From Flavihumibacter soli (GTDB lineage: Bacteria > Bacteroidota > Bacteroidia > Sphingobacteriales > Sphingobacteriaceae), in contig NZ_JAAFZB010000093.1 of NCBI RefSeq assembly GCF_010692725.1, positions 310,001-374,000 of the forward strand: a DNA stretch of 64,000 bases, read 5' to 3'. The notes beneath the pieces are model-generated. The model was not told the origin of the DNA, made no database searches, and worked only from the letters and a program-made list of their open reading frames with translations. The position numbers and the translations under genes were made by a program. Position 1 is the first letter of the stretch. The number at the start of each line of letters is the position of its first letter. Below are positions 1 through 9,203 of the stretch, in pieces.

Positions 1-66
1 TTAAAGAATAATTAATCAGGTATCTGAAGCTATTCAGCTAAGGCTTTTTAGTAATATTGCACCCGG

Positions 67-714
67 ATGATCTCGATTTATTCAATATCAGCATTGATTG
101 CTGCATATCTGTTTGGCTCTATTCCAACTGCTGTCTGGATAGGTCAAGCTTTCTATGGAATAGATGTAAGGGAATACGGGAGCGGGAATGCAGGGGCTAC
201 CAACACTTTCAGGGTGCTTGGCAAGAAAGCCGGTATCGCCGTCATGATCCTGGATATTTTAAAAGGATATACGGCTACAAATCTGGCCTATCTGATCGGT
301 CTTTCGGTCACTGGCCCGCACAGTTCAGTTCAATTTGCTAATTACCAGTTAGCATTGGGTATCACTGCTGTTATGGGGCATTTGTTCCCGATTTTTGCGG
401 GCTTTAGGGGTGGTAAAGGCATCGCCACATTGTTTGGAATGATATTGGCAGTACACTTCCCGGCAGCAATGCTTTGTGTTCTTGTCTTTGTTACGGTGTT
501 ACTGATCTCCAAGTATGTTTCGCTTAGCTCCATTCTATCAGGATTTACATTTCCGCTAAGTATCATATTCGTATTCCAGTCACCAATCCGTTCGGTTGTG
601 TTATATGGCATGTGTATTTGTGTCCTTATATTGGTTACTCACCAAAAAAACATTGAACGATTATTAAAAGGTAAGGAATCCAAAGTATTTCTGTTCAAAA
701 AGAAGGCAGTTTAA
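67..714 (+). CDS. plsY: Glycerol-3-phosphate acyltransferase PlsY
   Basis: Integral membrane enzyme that moves an acyl group from acyl-phosphate to glycerol-3-phosphate, the first step of phospholipid synthesis. The 215-residue product has the two PlsY glycine motifs: GSGNAGATN at residues 38-46 and GGKG at 115-118, between hydrophobic segments consistent with a five-helix membrane protein. Length is normal for the family. The ATG at 67 places the first membrane helix at the N-terminus. An M48 lipoprotein gene follows on the same strand after 39 bases. No partner PlsX is visible in the window. Confidence 0.95.
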   Translation: MISIYSISALIAAYLFGSIPTAVWIGQAFYGIDVREYGSGNAGATNTFRVLGKKAGIAVMILDILKGYTATNLAYLIGLSVTGPHSSVQFANYQLALGITAVMGHLFPIFAGFRGGKGIATLFGMILAVHFPAAMLCVLVFVTVLLISKYVSLSSILSGFTFPLSIIFVFQSPIRSVVLYGMCICVLILVTHQKNIERLLKGKESKVFLFKKKAV

Positions 715-753
715 CCAACTGCTATCAGAATTAACCTTTTTAACAATATAATC

Positions 754-1566
754 GTGATGATGAAAAATTTGAAATTCTTCTCAGTTATTGCCGCGTCTGC
801 CATGCTGATATCGTCTTGTTCGACAGTACCTTTGACAGGCCGCAGTCAGCTCAGCCTTGTTGATGACCAGTCTTTGCAGCAGGAAGCCAATGGAGCGTAC
901 AGGGCTTTTTTAAATGATCCTTCGACAAAAGTTGTAAGAAGCGGTGCTGATGCTCAGCGGGTGAAGAATGTGGGAGCTAAAATAGCAAGCGCGATCAACC
1001 GCTATATGCAGGCCAACGGATATGGAGCCAAGTACAACTATCAGTACGAGTTTAATCTTGTTGAAAGTAAAGATATAAACGCCTGGTGTATGCCAGGCGG
1101 AAAAGTAGCCGTCTTCACAGGCCTGCTGCCTGTTACCAGGGACGATACAGGCTTGGCAACCGTTATGGGACATGAGATCGCCCATGCTATTGCTCAGCAC
1201 GCCGCAGAACGGATGTCCCAGATGACCGCTGCGCAAGTTGGAGGTGAGGTCGTTGGAGCAGCTGCCGGCGGCAGATCTGAAGGTACACAACAGGTCATCG
1301 GGCAACTCTACGGTGTAGGTGGTCAGTTAGCTTTGTTGAATTATTCCCGGAAACAGGAAACGGAAGCCGACAGATTGGGATTAGTATTCATGGCCATGGC
1401 AGGTTATAATCCCGACAATGCGGTGTTATTTTGGGAACGTATGGCAAGTGCCAAACAGGGTGGTGGAGCACCCCCTGAATTTTTGAGCACTCACCCAAGC
1501 GATGCAACACGTATCGCAGAAATAAAGAGACATTTGCCTGAAGCAAGAAAGTACTATAAGAAATAG
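754..1566 (+). CDS. M48-family metalloprotease, lipoprotein
   Basis: Predicted periplasmic or outer-membrane-anchored zinc metalloprotease, probably acting in envelope protein quality control (family resemblance to BepA/LoiP-type M48 proteins). The 270-residue product starts with a lipoprotein signal (lipobox LISSC, acylated Cys 22). The zinc motif HEIAH lies at residues 140-144 and the downstream ligand motif ETEAD at 202-206. The C-terminal LSTHPS motif is typical of this branch. There are three consecutive Met codons at the start, so the exact start may vary by one or two codons. It follows plsY on the same strand. Confidence 0.92.
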   Translation: MMMKNLKFFSVIAASAMLISSCSTVPLTGRSQLSLVDDQSLQQEANGAYRAFLNDPSTKVVRSGADAQRVKNVGAKIASAINRYMQANGYGAKYNYQYEFNLVESKDINAWCMPGGKVAVFTGLLPVTRDDTGLATVMGHEIAHAIAQHAAERMSQMTAAQVGGEVVGAAAGGRSEGTQQVIGQLYGVGGQLALLNYSRKQETEADRLGLVFMAMAGYNPDNAVLFWERMASAKQGGGAPPEFLSTHPSDATRIAEIKRHLPEARKYYKK

Positions 1567-1619
1567 TATTTGAATGGATAGGTTAGCCGTGAACCAACTG
1601 TTTATCAGAAGTATCCTGG

Positions 1620-2906
1620 TTAATCATTGTCTACACCTAATAATTGAAAGATAGCCTTAGCTTTAAGCAGGCATTCTTTATATTCTTTTTCTGCGTTGGA
1701 ATCGCCGGTAATGGCGCTTCCAACCTGGAAGGAGAGGTAGCCCGTCTTGGCATTGTACAACATCGACCGGATAATAACATTGAAGTCAAAGTCTCCTTCG
1801 GGCGAGAAGTAACCCACGGTTCCGGAATAGACTCCCCGGCGGGTTCTTTCGTATTTATCGATAAGCTTCATCGCGCTGATCTTGGGTGCCCCGGTCATAG
1901 AGCCCATTGGGAAAGTGTTTTTAATTATTTGCGCGTTATTCAGGGCTTTGTCGGCCACGCAGACCACCGTAGAGATCATCTGGTGTACCTGCCTGAAGGT
2001 ATAGACTCCAAAGAGCTCTTCTACTGTTACGGTTCCGGGAACTGCACTTTTGGTCAGGTCATTTCGAACCAGATCAACGATCATCACATTCTCGGCTAGT
2101 TCCTTCTCATTCAGGCGCAGTTCATTTTTTACTTTCTCGTCCTCATCAGGATTTTGCTGTCTTTTGGCGGTACCCTTGATTGGTTGCGATATCAGCTTGC
2201 TTCCCCGGCGACTCAGAAATCGTTCAGGAGTAGCAGAGAGTATATAATGATCGCCCATTCTGAAAAAGTTAGAGAATGGTGTTGGTGAAATACGGCTTAG
2301 TTCGATGTAAGCGCTCACCGGATCCAGGCTTGCATTTTCTGCGTAAAATTCCTGGCAGAAGTTAGTTTCATAGATTTCGCCGCGGTGAATATGGTCCTGA
2401 AGGCTATGAACTGTATCGATGTATTCGGCCTTTGTGAAGCGACTTTCAATCGTGCCACGGAATTTCACAGTTGTTTCTTCCGGCAGATCAATATTTTTAA
2501 TCAAGGATATTACTTCTTTTGACCGGGAAGAGATTACCCTGACTTCTTCTCCTTTTATCAGTATGAGATGCAGCGGTTCAAAAAAATAAAGATCGGGGAA
2601 TTGAAGATTATCGGTATTGTTCGATTGAAGGTCTTCCGTTTCGTTTTTTAGATCGTAGGACAGGAAGCCTGGCAGATAAGATGTATTTTGTTCTATAAAG
2701 TCACTTAATTCCCTGAAGGCCTTTCCCGTATTGCATTTTACAAAACGTTTTGCCCCTGCGGCAATCAGAACATCAAAAGCAGAATAAGGATCTTTAAACC
2801 CGTTGGAATCAAAATAACAGGCCGTTGTAAACTTCGATGACCAGTAAAGAGCCTTCTGTTTGAAAGCTTCTATTGAAGGAACCTGAAAAACCTCTGCCTC
2901 AAGCAT
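1620..2906 (-). CDS. pabB: Aminodeoxychorismate synthase component I (PabB)
   Basis: Converts chorismate plus ammonia to 4-amino-4-deoxychorismate in p-aminobenzoate/folate synthesis. The chorismate-binding domain fills the C-terminal two thirds of the 428 residues. The signature PIKGT at 242-246 has lysine rather than alanine in the third position, which separates PabB from TrpE. The chorismate-binding tail is also present (MTGAPK and a terminal GSAITGDS motif). The amidotransferase partner PabA is not in the window. A class IV aminotransferase that could act as the lyase PabC lies 10 kb away (13098-13937). The gene lies downstream of purA but a strong terminator hairpin (2918-2954) separates them. 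Confidence 0.9.
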   Translation of the reverse strand: MLEAEVFQVPSIEAFKQKALYWSSKFTTACYFDSNGFKDPYSAFDVLIAAGAKRFVKCNTGKAFRELSDFIEQNTSYLPGFLSYDLKNETEDLQSNNTDNLQFPDLYFFEPLHLILIKGEEVRVISSRSKEVISLIKNIDLPEETTVKFRGTIESRFTKAEYIDTVHSLQDHIHRGEIYETNFCQEFYAENASLDPVSAYIELSRISPTPFSNFFRMGDHYILSATPERFLSRRGSKLISQPIKGTAKRQQNPDEDEKVKNELRLNEKELAENVMIVDLVRNDLTKSAVPGTVTVEELFGVYTFRQVHQMISTVVCVADKALNNAQIIKNTFPMGSMTGAPKISAMKLIDKYERTRRGVYSGTVGYFSPEGDFDFNVIIRSMLYNAKTGYLSFQVGSAITGDSNAEKEYKECLLKAKAIFQLLGVDND

Positions 2907-2917
2907 GGTAGTATAGA

Positions 2918-2954
2918 AATAAAGCCTTCTGTAGATTATACAGAAGGCTTTATT
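2918..2954 (-). terminator. Intrinsic terminator of purA
   Basis: A perfect 16-bp inverted repeat with a five-base loop lies just after the purA stop codon. Read on the minus strand the stem AATAAAGCCTTCTGTA closes and is followed by an A/T-rich run. The first half lies at 2918-2933 and the second at 2939-2954. It sits between purA and pabB, so these two same-strand genes are probably separate transcription units. Confidence 0.75.
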
Positions 2955-2957
2955 ATT

Positions 2958-4232
2958 TTAGCAAAGTGTTATAGTCTGAACGCGGTCTGGTCCAACAGAT
3001 AGATATTTGACAGGCACGCCAAGATGTTTTTCCAGGTACTTAATGTAGTTCTGTAATTTTTGAGGTATCTGTGAAACTTCACGGATGCCTGTGAGGTCCT
3101 CGTTCCATCCGGGAACAGGCTCAAATACCGGCTCGGTTTTTACCGCGTTAATATCATACGGCATATAATCGATGGTTTCACCCTGGTATTTGTAATGGGT
3201 GCAGGCGTAAATAGTATCGAATCCGCTCAATACGTCGGCTTTGGTCATTACCATTTCGGTAACTCCGTTAAGCATGATTGCGTATTTAAGAGCAGGGATG
3301 TCAATCCAGCCACAACGGCGCGGACGTCCGGTCGTAGCTCCGAATTCATGGCCAATCTGGCGAAGTTTTTCACCGGTTTCGTCCTCCAGTTCAGTAGGGA
3401 AGGGACCGCTTCCTACACGCGTGCAATAAGCTTTGAATATCCCGATAACATTACCGATATTTTTTGGTGCAATTCCCAGTCCGGTGCATGCCCCTGCGGT
3501 AGTTGTATTGGATGAAGTAACAAATGGATAGGATCCGAAATCAATATCCAGCATGGTCCCCTGGGCGCCTTCGGCCAGCACGGTCTTGCCTTCACGGAGG
3601 TACTGATTAACGAAATGCTCGCTGTCTACCTGGGGGATATTTTTCAATAACTCTACAGCCTCGAAGAACGCAGTTTCTCTTTCAGAGAAATCAGGAATTT
3701 CGCCATAATGAGACAGAATCGACTTGTGCTTGGCTACCAGGCGATCATAACGTTCCCGGAAATCCGACAGGGTAGTATCACCGACTCGTAATCCGTTGCG
3801 ACCGGTCTTATCCATATAGGTTGGTCCGATACCTTTTAGAGTTGAACCGATTTTATCAGCTCCCATTCTAGTTTCCGAAGCCGCATCAAGCAGCTGGTGT
3901 GTCGGAAGGATCAGGTGAGCCTTACGCGCGATCACCAGTTTTTTATCGGCAACCGGATCAAAACCGTTTTTCTTCAGGTTATCCAGCTCCCTTTTAAGAA
4001 TGATAGGATCGATCACCACACCATTACCGATGAGGTTCATGGCTTTTTCGTTAAAGATCCCTGATGGAATAGTATTAAGAACGTATTTCTGATTATTGAA
4101 TTCGAGTGTATGACCGGCGTTAGGACCTCCCTGAAAACGGGCGATAAGGTCATAAACAGGGCTCAGAACATCAACAATTTTGCCTTTACCTTCATCGCCC
4201 CACTGGAGGCCTAATAGTACATCAACAGCCAT
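2958..4232 (-). CDS. purA: Adenylosuccinate synthetase
   Basis: Makes adenylosuccinate from IMP, GTP and aspartate, the first committed step to AMP. The 424-residue product has the P-loop motif WGDEGKGK at residues 11-18, the QGGPNAGHT motif and the TTGRPRRCGW motif, all diagnostic of PurA. Length is normal for bacteria. The ATG start gives the family N-terminus directly. A TACTTTTG box about 65 bases upstream (4298-4305) is a candidate promoter element. Confidence 0.97.
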   Translation of the reverse strand: MAVDVLLGLQWGDEGKGKIVDVLSPVYDLIARFQGGPNAGHTLEFNNQKYVLNTIPSGIFNEKAMNLIGNGVVIDPIILKRELDNLKKNGFDPVADKKLVIARKAHLILPTHQLLDAASETRMGADKIGSTLKGIGPTYMDKTGRNGLRVGDTTLSDFRERYDRLVAKHKSILSHYGEIPDFSERETAFFEAVELLKNIPQVDSEHFVNQYLREGKTVLAEGAQGTMLDIDFGSYPFVTSSNTTTAGACTGLGIAPKNIGNVIGIFKAYCTRVGSGPFPTELEDETGEKLRQIGHEFGATTGRPRRCGWIDIPALKYAIMLNGVTEMVMTKADVLSGFDTIYACTHYKYQGETIDYMPYDINAVKTEPVFEPVPGWNEDLTGIREVSQIPQKLQNYIKYLEKHLGVPVKYLSVGPDRVQTITLC

Positions 4233-4297
4233 TATCTGGTTTTTAGTTTTTGGATCGGAGTAATAAGCTTTTTATTTCCGGATTTTAAAATCTTCTG

Positions 4298-4305
4298 CAA
4301 AAGTA
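4298..4305 (-). promoter_or_regulatory. Candidate -7 box upstream of purA
   Basis: Read on the minus strand the sequence is TACTTTTG, a perfect match to the Bacteroidetes -7 consensus TAnnTTTG. It would give a leader of about 60 bases before the purA ATG. No convincing TTTG -33 element is seen at the expected distance, so this is only a candidate. Confidence 0.3.
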
Positions 4306-4435
4306 TAATCATCTGCCTATCTTTTCAGATAAAAGTTCAAATTCGGTGAAATATGCATAAAACCTATGCCTCATGCACAGGTAGTGCCATCCGGCAAAAC
4401 GGTCCTTGCAGGAGGTCGGGTATGGTTCGGAATTG

Positions 4436-4912
4436 TTAAGCCTTGGCAGTGAATGCGTCGCAATGACCTGCTTTTAGTTTTTCACAATTACCATATAAAT
4501 TCAGAGAGTGATGTTTAATCTCAAATTTAAGCAGGCCGCCCATCATACTCTGTATCTGCTGAATGCGGGGGTCACAAAATTCCACAACTTTACCGCAGTC
4601 CATGCAAATAATGTGATCATGCTGTTTATACCCGTAAGATTTTTCAAACTGGGCCATATTCTTGCCGAACTGGTGCTTGGTTACAAGGTCGCAGTTTAGC
4701 AATAGCTCCAGCGTATTGTAAACGGTTGCACGGCTTACACGATATTTTTTATTTTTCATGTGGATATAAAGTGATTCCACGTCGAAATGATCATTGCGTG
4801 AGTATATCTCTTCCAGGATAGCGAAACGTTCGGGTGTCTTCCTCAGGCTTTTATTTTCGAGATGGGCTTCGAAAATCTTTTTAACCATTGCGATTGTCTC
4901 TTGTGCGGGCAT
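4436..4912 (-). CDS. Fur-family transcriptional regulator
   Basis: Metal- or peroxide-responsive repressor of the Fur/PerR/Zur family. The open frame can start at a TTG (4933), but the ATG at 4912 is preferred, giving 158 residues. It contains the Fur winged-helix region ([21 protein letters not shown]), a [15 protein letters not shown] metal-binding segment with one CxxC pair, and a C-terminal Cys/His-rich tail ([11 protein letters not shown]). It lies 57 bases upstream of the (p)ppGpp enzyme's 3' end, with all neighbours on the same strand. Which metal it senses cannot be told from sequence alone; a Fur- or PerR-like role is equally possible. Confidence 0.9.
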   Translation of the reverse strand: MPAQETIAMVKKIFEAHLENKSLRKTPERFAILEEIYSRNDHFDVESLYIHMKNKKYRVSRATVYNTLELLLNCDLVTKHQFGKNMAQFEKSYGYKQHDHIICMDCGKVVEFCDPRIQQIQSMMGGLLKFEIKHHSLNLYGNCEKLKAGHCDAFTAKA

Positions 4913-4969
4913 AGTAATATTATCGAGCGGCAAATTTATTGAAAATATAAAGAATTACTGATCACTTAT

Positions 4970-7198
4970 TCAGGAAGCTTTTTCCATGCTTCCATCAGGA
5001 GAATCGAATCTGGTAACGGAAGTTACACCTTTGACCTCTTTCAGGCGGCCAATCAAACTATCAAGATGTTCCGTATCATTTACAAAGACCATAATAGAGC
5101 CATCGAAAATTCCCTCGTAGCTGTCAACGGTTATTGAACGCATATTAACTTTGAAGTCACTGGAAATAACGGTTGTAATACTGTTGATAAGACCGACATC
5201 GTCAATGCCTCTGATACGAAGACCTGTTAAAAAGGCCAGTTCCTTCTGTGAATCCCATTTAGCTTTTACAATACGATAACCGTAATTTGCCATTAATTTG
5301 GCAGCATTGGGACAGTTGGTACGGTGAATTTTAATCCCGTCACTCACTGTGACAAAGCCAAAAACGTCATCTCCCGGGATAGGATTACAACAGGTAGATA
5401 ACTTGTAATCAATCTTTTGAAGATCTTCGCCTATCAGAAGGGTATCGCTGTCCTTTCCTTTCGCTTTTTTAAGGAAATTTTCGATCGGTATAGGTTCAAT
5501 TTTCTCAGGTTTATTCTCTACCACCTTCTCTGATGCAGCAAATTCCTTCAATTGTTTCAGATCAATGATACCTTTGGCAACATTATAAAACATATCCTGT
5601 GTCGAAGGAAGCTTGAAGTAATAAGTGAGCTTATACAGATTATCGGAGTTGTAAGTGATCTTAAGCGACTTTAGCTTACGCTCTAATATTTCCTTTCCAT
5701 CTTCAGCGATCTTACGTTTTTCTTCTTTTAAAGCCGATTTGATCTTGGATTTTGCTTTGGCTGTTACTACAAAGCTTAACCAGTCTTCCTTTGGAGTTTG
5801 CTTGCTGGAAGTAATGATTTCTACCTGGTCACCATTCTGTAGTTTGTGAGACAGGGGGACCAGCTTATGGTTAACCTTCGCACCGATACATTTTGCACCT
5901 ATATCGGTATGGATTTCAAAGGCGAAGTCCAGTGCGGTTGCGTTAATCGGTAACTGTATCAGGGCACCCTTTGGAGTGAAAATAAAGATCTCATCTGAAA
6001 ACAGGTTCATCTTAAAATCATCCAGGAAATCCAGTGCGTTTGCTTCAGGGTTGTTTAAAAGTTCACGGATCTTATGTATCCATTGATCCAGGCCGCTATC
6101 GGCAGATGCTTCCTTGTATTTCCAATGTGCAGCGAAACCCTTTTCAGCGATCTCATTCATTCGGCGGGTTCGGATCTGAACCTCAACCCACTGGCCCCGG
6201 GGGCCCATTACTGTTGTGTGAAGAGATTCATACCCATTGGCTTTAGGTGATGAGATCCAGTCGCGTAATCTGTCCGGATTAGGCCGGTATAGATCGGTGA
6301 CTATAGAATACGCTTTCCAGCTATCAGATTTTTCATTTTCGGGCTTACTGTCGAGGATGATCCGGATGGCAAAAAGATCATATACTTCATTAAAGGGTAT
6401 GTTCTTCTTACGCATTTTACTCCAAATGGAGTTGATCGACTTTGGGCGTCCGTAAATATCAGCTTTGAGACCCTGCTCCGTTAAAATCTCATTGATCGGT
6501 TCTATAAAATCCCGGATAAAATTTTCCCGCTCTACTCTTTTCTCATTAAGCTGCCGGGCTATAGATTTATAAGTTTCCGGTTCCATATATTTCATGGAAA
6601 GATCCTCAAGCTCCGACTTCATGGTATAGAGCCCGAGTCGGTGAGCAAGCGGTGCGTACAAATAGACGGTCTCTGAAGAGATCTTCAACTGCTTATCACG
6701 CGGCATGAAATCCATGGTTCGCATATTATGCAACCGGTCGGCAAGCTTGATGAGAATTACCCGTACATCATCCGCCAGGGTCAGCAGCATTTTACGGAAG
6801 TTTTCTGCCTGCAAGGAACTATTATAATCGAAAACCCCGGATATTTTCGTCAAGCCGTCAATGATCTTGGCCGTTTTTTTACCGAATTCTCGCTCAATGT
6901 CTTCGAGAGTTATATCGGTATCCTCTACAACATCATGCAATAGGGCACAAACAATAGAGGTTGTTCCCAGGCCGATTTCTTCAGCGGCGATCTGGGCAAC
7001 GGCAATAGGATGATAGATGTATGGTTCGCCTGACTTTCGGCGCATATCCTGGTGACTTTCCAATGCCATATCAAAAGCGCGGCGGATCATCTTCTTATCG
7101 CCCTTCTGCATGGTTGGTTTACAGGCTCTCAGTAATGCTCGATATCGTTTTAAAATTTCTTTTTTTTCAGCTTCCAGGTCGATCACTAATTCATTCAT
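4970..7198 (-). CDS. Bifunctional (p)ppGpp synthetase/hydrolase (Rel/SpoT)
   Basis: Makes and degrades the alarmone (p)ppGpp in the stringent response. The 742-residue product has the full RelA/SpoT order. An HD hydrolase domain comes first, with the intact HDVVED motif at 88-93, so hydrolysis is expected. A synthetase domain follows (GYESLHTTV), then a TGS domain (IFTPKGALIQLP), and a C-terminal ACT domain ending near residue 730. The intact HD and synthetase motifs suggest this is the main long Rel enzyme. The ATG start at 7198 gives MNELVID, and a DUF4294 gene begins divergently 110 bases away. Confidence 0.95.
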   Translation of the reverse strand: MNELVIDLEAEKKEILKRYRALLRACKPTMQKGDKKMIRRAFDMALESHQDMRRKSGEPYIYHPIAVAQIAAEEIGLGTTSIVCALLHDVVEDTDITLEDIEREFGKKTAKIIDGLTKISGVFDYNSSLQAENFRKMLLTLADDVRVILIKLADRLHNMRTMDFMPRDKQLKISSETVYLYAPLAHRLGLYTMKSELEDLSMKYMEPETYKSIARQLNEKRVERENFIRDFIEPINEILTEQGLKADIYGRPKSINSIWSKMRKKNIPFNEVYDLFAIRIILDSKPENEKSDSWKAYSIVTDLYRPNPDRLRDWISSPKANGYESLHTTVMGPRGQWVEVQIRTRRMNEIAEKGFAAHWKYKEASADSGLDQWIHKIRELLNNPEANALDFLDDFKMNLFSDEIFIFTPKGALIQLPINATALDFAFEIHTDIGAKCIGAKVNHKLVPLSHKLQNGDQVEIITSSKQTPKEDWLSFVVTAKAKSKIKSALKEEKRKIAEDGKEILERKLKSLKITYNSDNLYKLTYYFKLPSTQDMFYNVAKGIIDLKQLKEFAASEKVVENKPEKIEPIPIENFLKKAKGKDSDTLLIGEDLQKIDYKLSTCCNPIPGDDVFGFVTVSDGIKIHRTNCPNAAKLMANYGYRIVKAKWDSQKELAFLTGLRIRGIDDVGLINSITTVISSDFKVNMRSITVDSYEGIFDGSIMVFVNDTEHLDSLIGRLKEVKGVTSVTRFDSPDGSMEKAS

Positions 7199-7308
7199 AT
7201 TAAATACAATAGCTGTTTTTAAAAAGCGTTTGCCTGATTGGGTTACATTCTAAGGGTCAGGGTATTAATAAATACGATTTTAGGTGTAACTTTACAATTC
7301 CTAAATTT

Positions 7309-7923
7309 ATGAAAATTTTCAGGCTTGCGGCTATTTTTTCTTTGGTACTGACGTCGGTAGTAGCAGTTGGCCAGATCAAAAATGACCCGTTTATAAAGGG
7401 CAAAAATGATACCATCACAGTTGCTGTCACCAACATCGACAATGAACTAATTCCCTGGTTCCCGCTATCCGATGTGGTCATTACTGACACCCGCATATTT
7501 AAATCGCCGCTTGAAAGGGCAAAGTTTAACAGGCTCAAATACAATGTTTTGAGGGTACTTCCTTATGCGATGTTTGCCCGTAACAGATATGCGCAGCTGC
7601 AGCGTGACCTGGCCGCATCCAACACCCGCCGGGAAAAGAGGAAACTGATTAAAGCTTTTGAAAAAGAGATCAAGGATATGTTTAACAAAGAGATTAAAAA
7701 CCTGACGATCACACAGGGTGGTATCCTTATTAAACTCATCGACCGGGAAACCGGGACCAGCAGTTACGATTTACTTAAAGAAATGAAAGGTGGTATGACG
7801 GCATTTTTTTACCAGGGAGTAGCACGCGTTTTCGGTAATAACCTGAAGAGTCAATACGATCCGGAAGAAGACCGCGATATTGAAACAATTATTAAAAGTT
7901 CGGGATATTACATGTATAATTAA
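7309..7923 (+). CDS. DUF4294 secreted protein
   Basis: A 204-residue protein with an N-terminal signal peptide (hydrophobic stretch over residues 5-20, likely cleavage after VAVG). The rest matches what I know of DUF4294, a Bacteroidota family of unknown function: a charged helical middle (RREKRKLIKAFEKEIKDMF) and a conserved segment TQGGILIKLIDRETG. It is probably periplasmic. The stop codon is only two bases before the glutathione peroxidase ATG, so it is almost certainly cotranscribed with it and bshB1. Confidence 0.85.
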   Translation: MKIFRLAAIFSLVLTSVVAVGQIKNDPFIKGKNDTITVAVTNIDNELIPWFPLSDVVITDTRIFKSPLERAKFNRLKYNVLRVLPYAMFARNRYAQLQRDLAASNTRREKRKLIKAFEKEIKDMFNKEIKNLTITQGGILIKLIDRETGTSSYDLLKEMKGGMTAFFYQGVARVFGNNLKSQYDPEEDRDIETIIKSSGYYMYN

Positions 7924-7925
7924 AT

Positions 7926-8432
7926 ATGAATAAAAAATCGGTACATCAATTCGACGTTCAGAAAATGAATGGAGAATCGATGAGTTTAAGAGAATTTGAT
8001 AATAAGGTTTTGTTGATCGTAAACACCGCTACCGATTGCGGTTTTACCCCCCAATTAAAAGAGCTTGAATCTTTACGGCGCGACTTTGCAGGTGAAGATT
8101 TCGAAATTCTTGCCTTTCCTTCCAATGACTTTGGTGGTCAGGAGCCGCGGGAAGGAAATGCTATTCTTGAATATTGTGTGCTTAACTACGACGTTCACTT
8201 CCCGATTTTTGATAAAACGAGGGTTCGCGGAAACTATGCTCATCCGCTGTTCAAATTTCTTAGCGATAAAAAGCTAAACGGACATGTCGCTGCGGCGCCG
8301 CGGTGGAATTTCCATAAATACCTGATAAATCGTCAGGGGGAAGTTATTGACTTTTTTTATCCCTTCACCAAGCCGAATTCCTCCAAGTTAAGGAAGAGAA
8401 TACTTCATCAATTAAAACAAGAGATTATATGA
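7926..8432 (+). CDS. Glutathione peroxidase-family thiol peroxidase
   Basis: Reduces hydroperoxides with thiol electrons. The 168-residue thioredoxin-fold protein keeps the catalytic set of Cys-type GPx enzymes: peroxidatic Cys 38 in DCGFTPQ, Gln 72 in GGQEP, and Trp 127-Asn 128 in the WNF motif. A second cysteine, Cys 84, sits where the resolving Cys of thioredoxin-dependent GPx enzymes lies. The last bases overlap the bshB1 start (ATGA), so translation is coupled to a bacillithiol-synthesis enzyme. The physiological reductant may be thioredoxin or bacillithiol; glutathione use is not implied by the family name. Confidence 0.92.
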   Translation: MNKKSVHQFDVQKMNGESMSLREFDNKVLLIVNTATDCGFTPQLKELESLRRDFAGEDFEILAFPSNDFGGQEPREGNAILEYCVLNYDVHFPIFDKTRVRGNYAHPLFKFLSDKKLNGHVAAAPRWNFHKYLINRQGEVIDFFYPFTKPNSSKLRKRILHQLKQEII

Positions 8433-9145
8433 AGCTGGATATACTGGTTTTTGCCGTTCATCCTGATGATGCCGAACTAGGTTGTTCCGGTACTATTTTA
8501 AAACATATTGCTGCCGGTAAAAAAGTTGGTATTGTCGACCTTACCCGCGGTGAACTGGGAACCAGAGGTACTGCTGAAATACGTGATGAGGAGGCGGCCA
8601 GATCTGCGGCGATACTGGGATTACATATAAGGGAAAATCTGCGTATGCGCGACGGCTTTTTTAAGAATGATGAGCAGCACCAACTCCAGGTTATCAGGGC
8701 TATCCGAAAGTACCAGCCGGAAATCATTCTATCTAACGCTTTACATGACCGACACCCGGATCATGGACGGGCAGGTGATCTCGTTTATGACGCTGTATTT
8801 CTATCGGGTCTATCCAGGGTTTCAACTGAAATGGCTGGGGTTGAACAACGTCCATGGCGTCCGGGAATGTTACTTCAATATATCCAGGACCGTTACATAG
8901 AACCGGATATTCTGATTGATGTGACTGACTTCTGGGACACGAAGATGGAATCCATTCATGCATTTTCAACACAGTTTTTCAACCCGGATAACGATGATCA
9001 GGGGACCTATATATCTTCTCCTGAATTTTTAAAGATTATTGAAGCCCGGGCACGTGACCTCGGGAAATACATTGGGGCAACTTACGCGGAGGGTTTTACC
9101 AGCCGTAAGTACCTGGGAGTAGATGATCTCTTCCAGTTGAGATAA
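8429..9145 (+). CDS. bshB1: Bacillithiol biosynthesis deacetylase BshB1
   Basis: Zinc-dependent N-acetylglucosaminyl-malate deacetylase, the second step of bacillithiol synthesis. The 238-residue LmbE-like protein shows the metal motif HPDDAE at residues 11-16, the RGELGTRGT segment typical of BshB1, and the second ligand region HPDHGRAGDL. The start ATG overlaps the stop of the GPx gene by four bases (ATGA). It is the last gene of the forward trio and ends at a strong bidirectional terminator. bshA and bshC are not in the window. Confidence 0.9.
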   Translation: MKLDILVFAVHPDDAELGCSGTILKHIAAGKKVGIVDLTRGELGTRGTAEIRDEEAARSAAILGLHIRENLRMRDGFFKNDEQHQLQVIRAIRKYQPEIILSNALHDRHPDHGRAGDLVYDAVFLSGLSRVSTEMAGVEQRPWRPGMLLQYIQDRYIEPDILIDVTDFWDTKMESIHAFSTQFFNPDNDDQGTYISSPEFLKIIEARARDLGKYIGATYAEGFTSRKYLGVDDLFQLR

Positions 9146-9154
9146 TATTTATAA

Positions 9155-9192
9155 ACACATAAAAAGCCCGGTCAACCGGGCTTTTTATGTGT
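9155..9192. terminator. Bidirectional terminator between bshB1 and the lysine aminotransferase
   Basis: A perfect 17-bp inverted repeat with a four-base TCAA loop: ACACATAAAAAGCCCGG followed by its exact complement. The G/C core is flanked by A and T runs on both sides, so it can stop transcription from both the forward trio (ending at 9145) and the leftward gene ending at 9204. Confidence 0.9.
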
Positions 9193-9203
9193 TGTATTGA
9201 TAT

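Noticed and set aside
910-1305. 131-residue leftward open frame opposite the M48 protease gene
   Set aside because: It is antisense to an intact HEIAH metalloprotease and has no start context or recognisable features.
1644-2099. 151-residue rightward open frame opposite pabB
   Set aside because: Antisense to clear chorismate-binding motifs; low-complexity composition typical of shadow frames.
7257-7544. 95-residue leftward open frame opposite the DUF4294 gene
   Set aside because: Antisense to a well-supported gene with a signal peptide; no own support.
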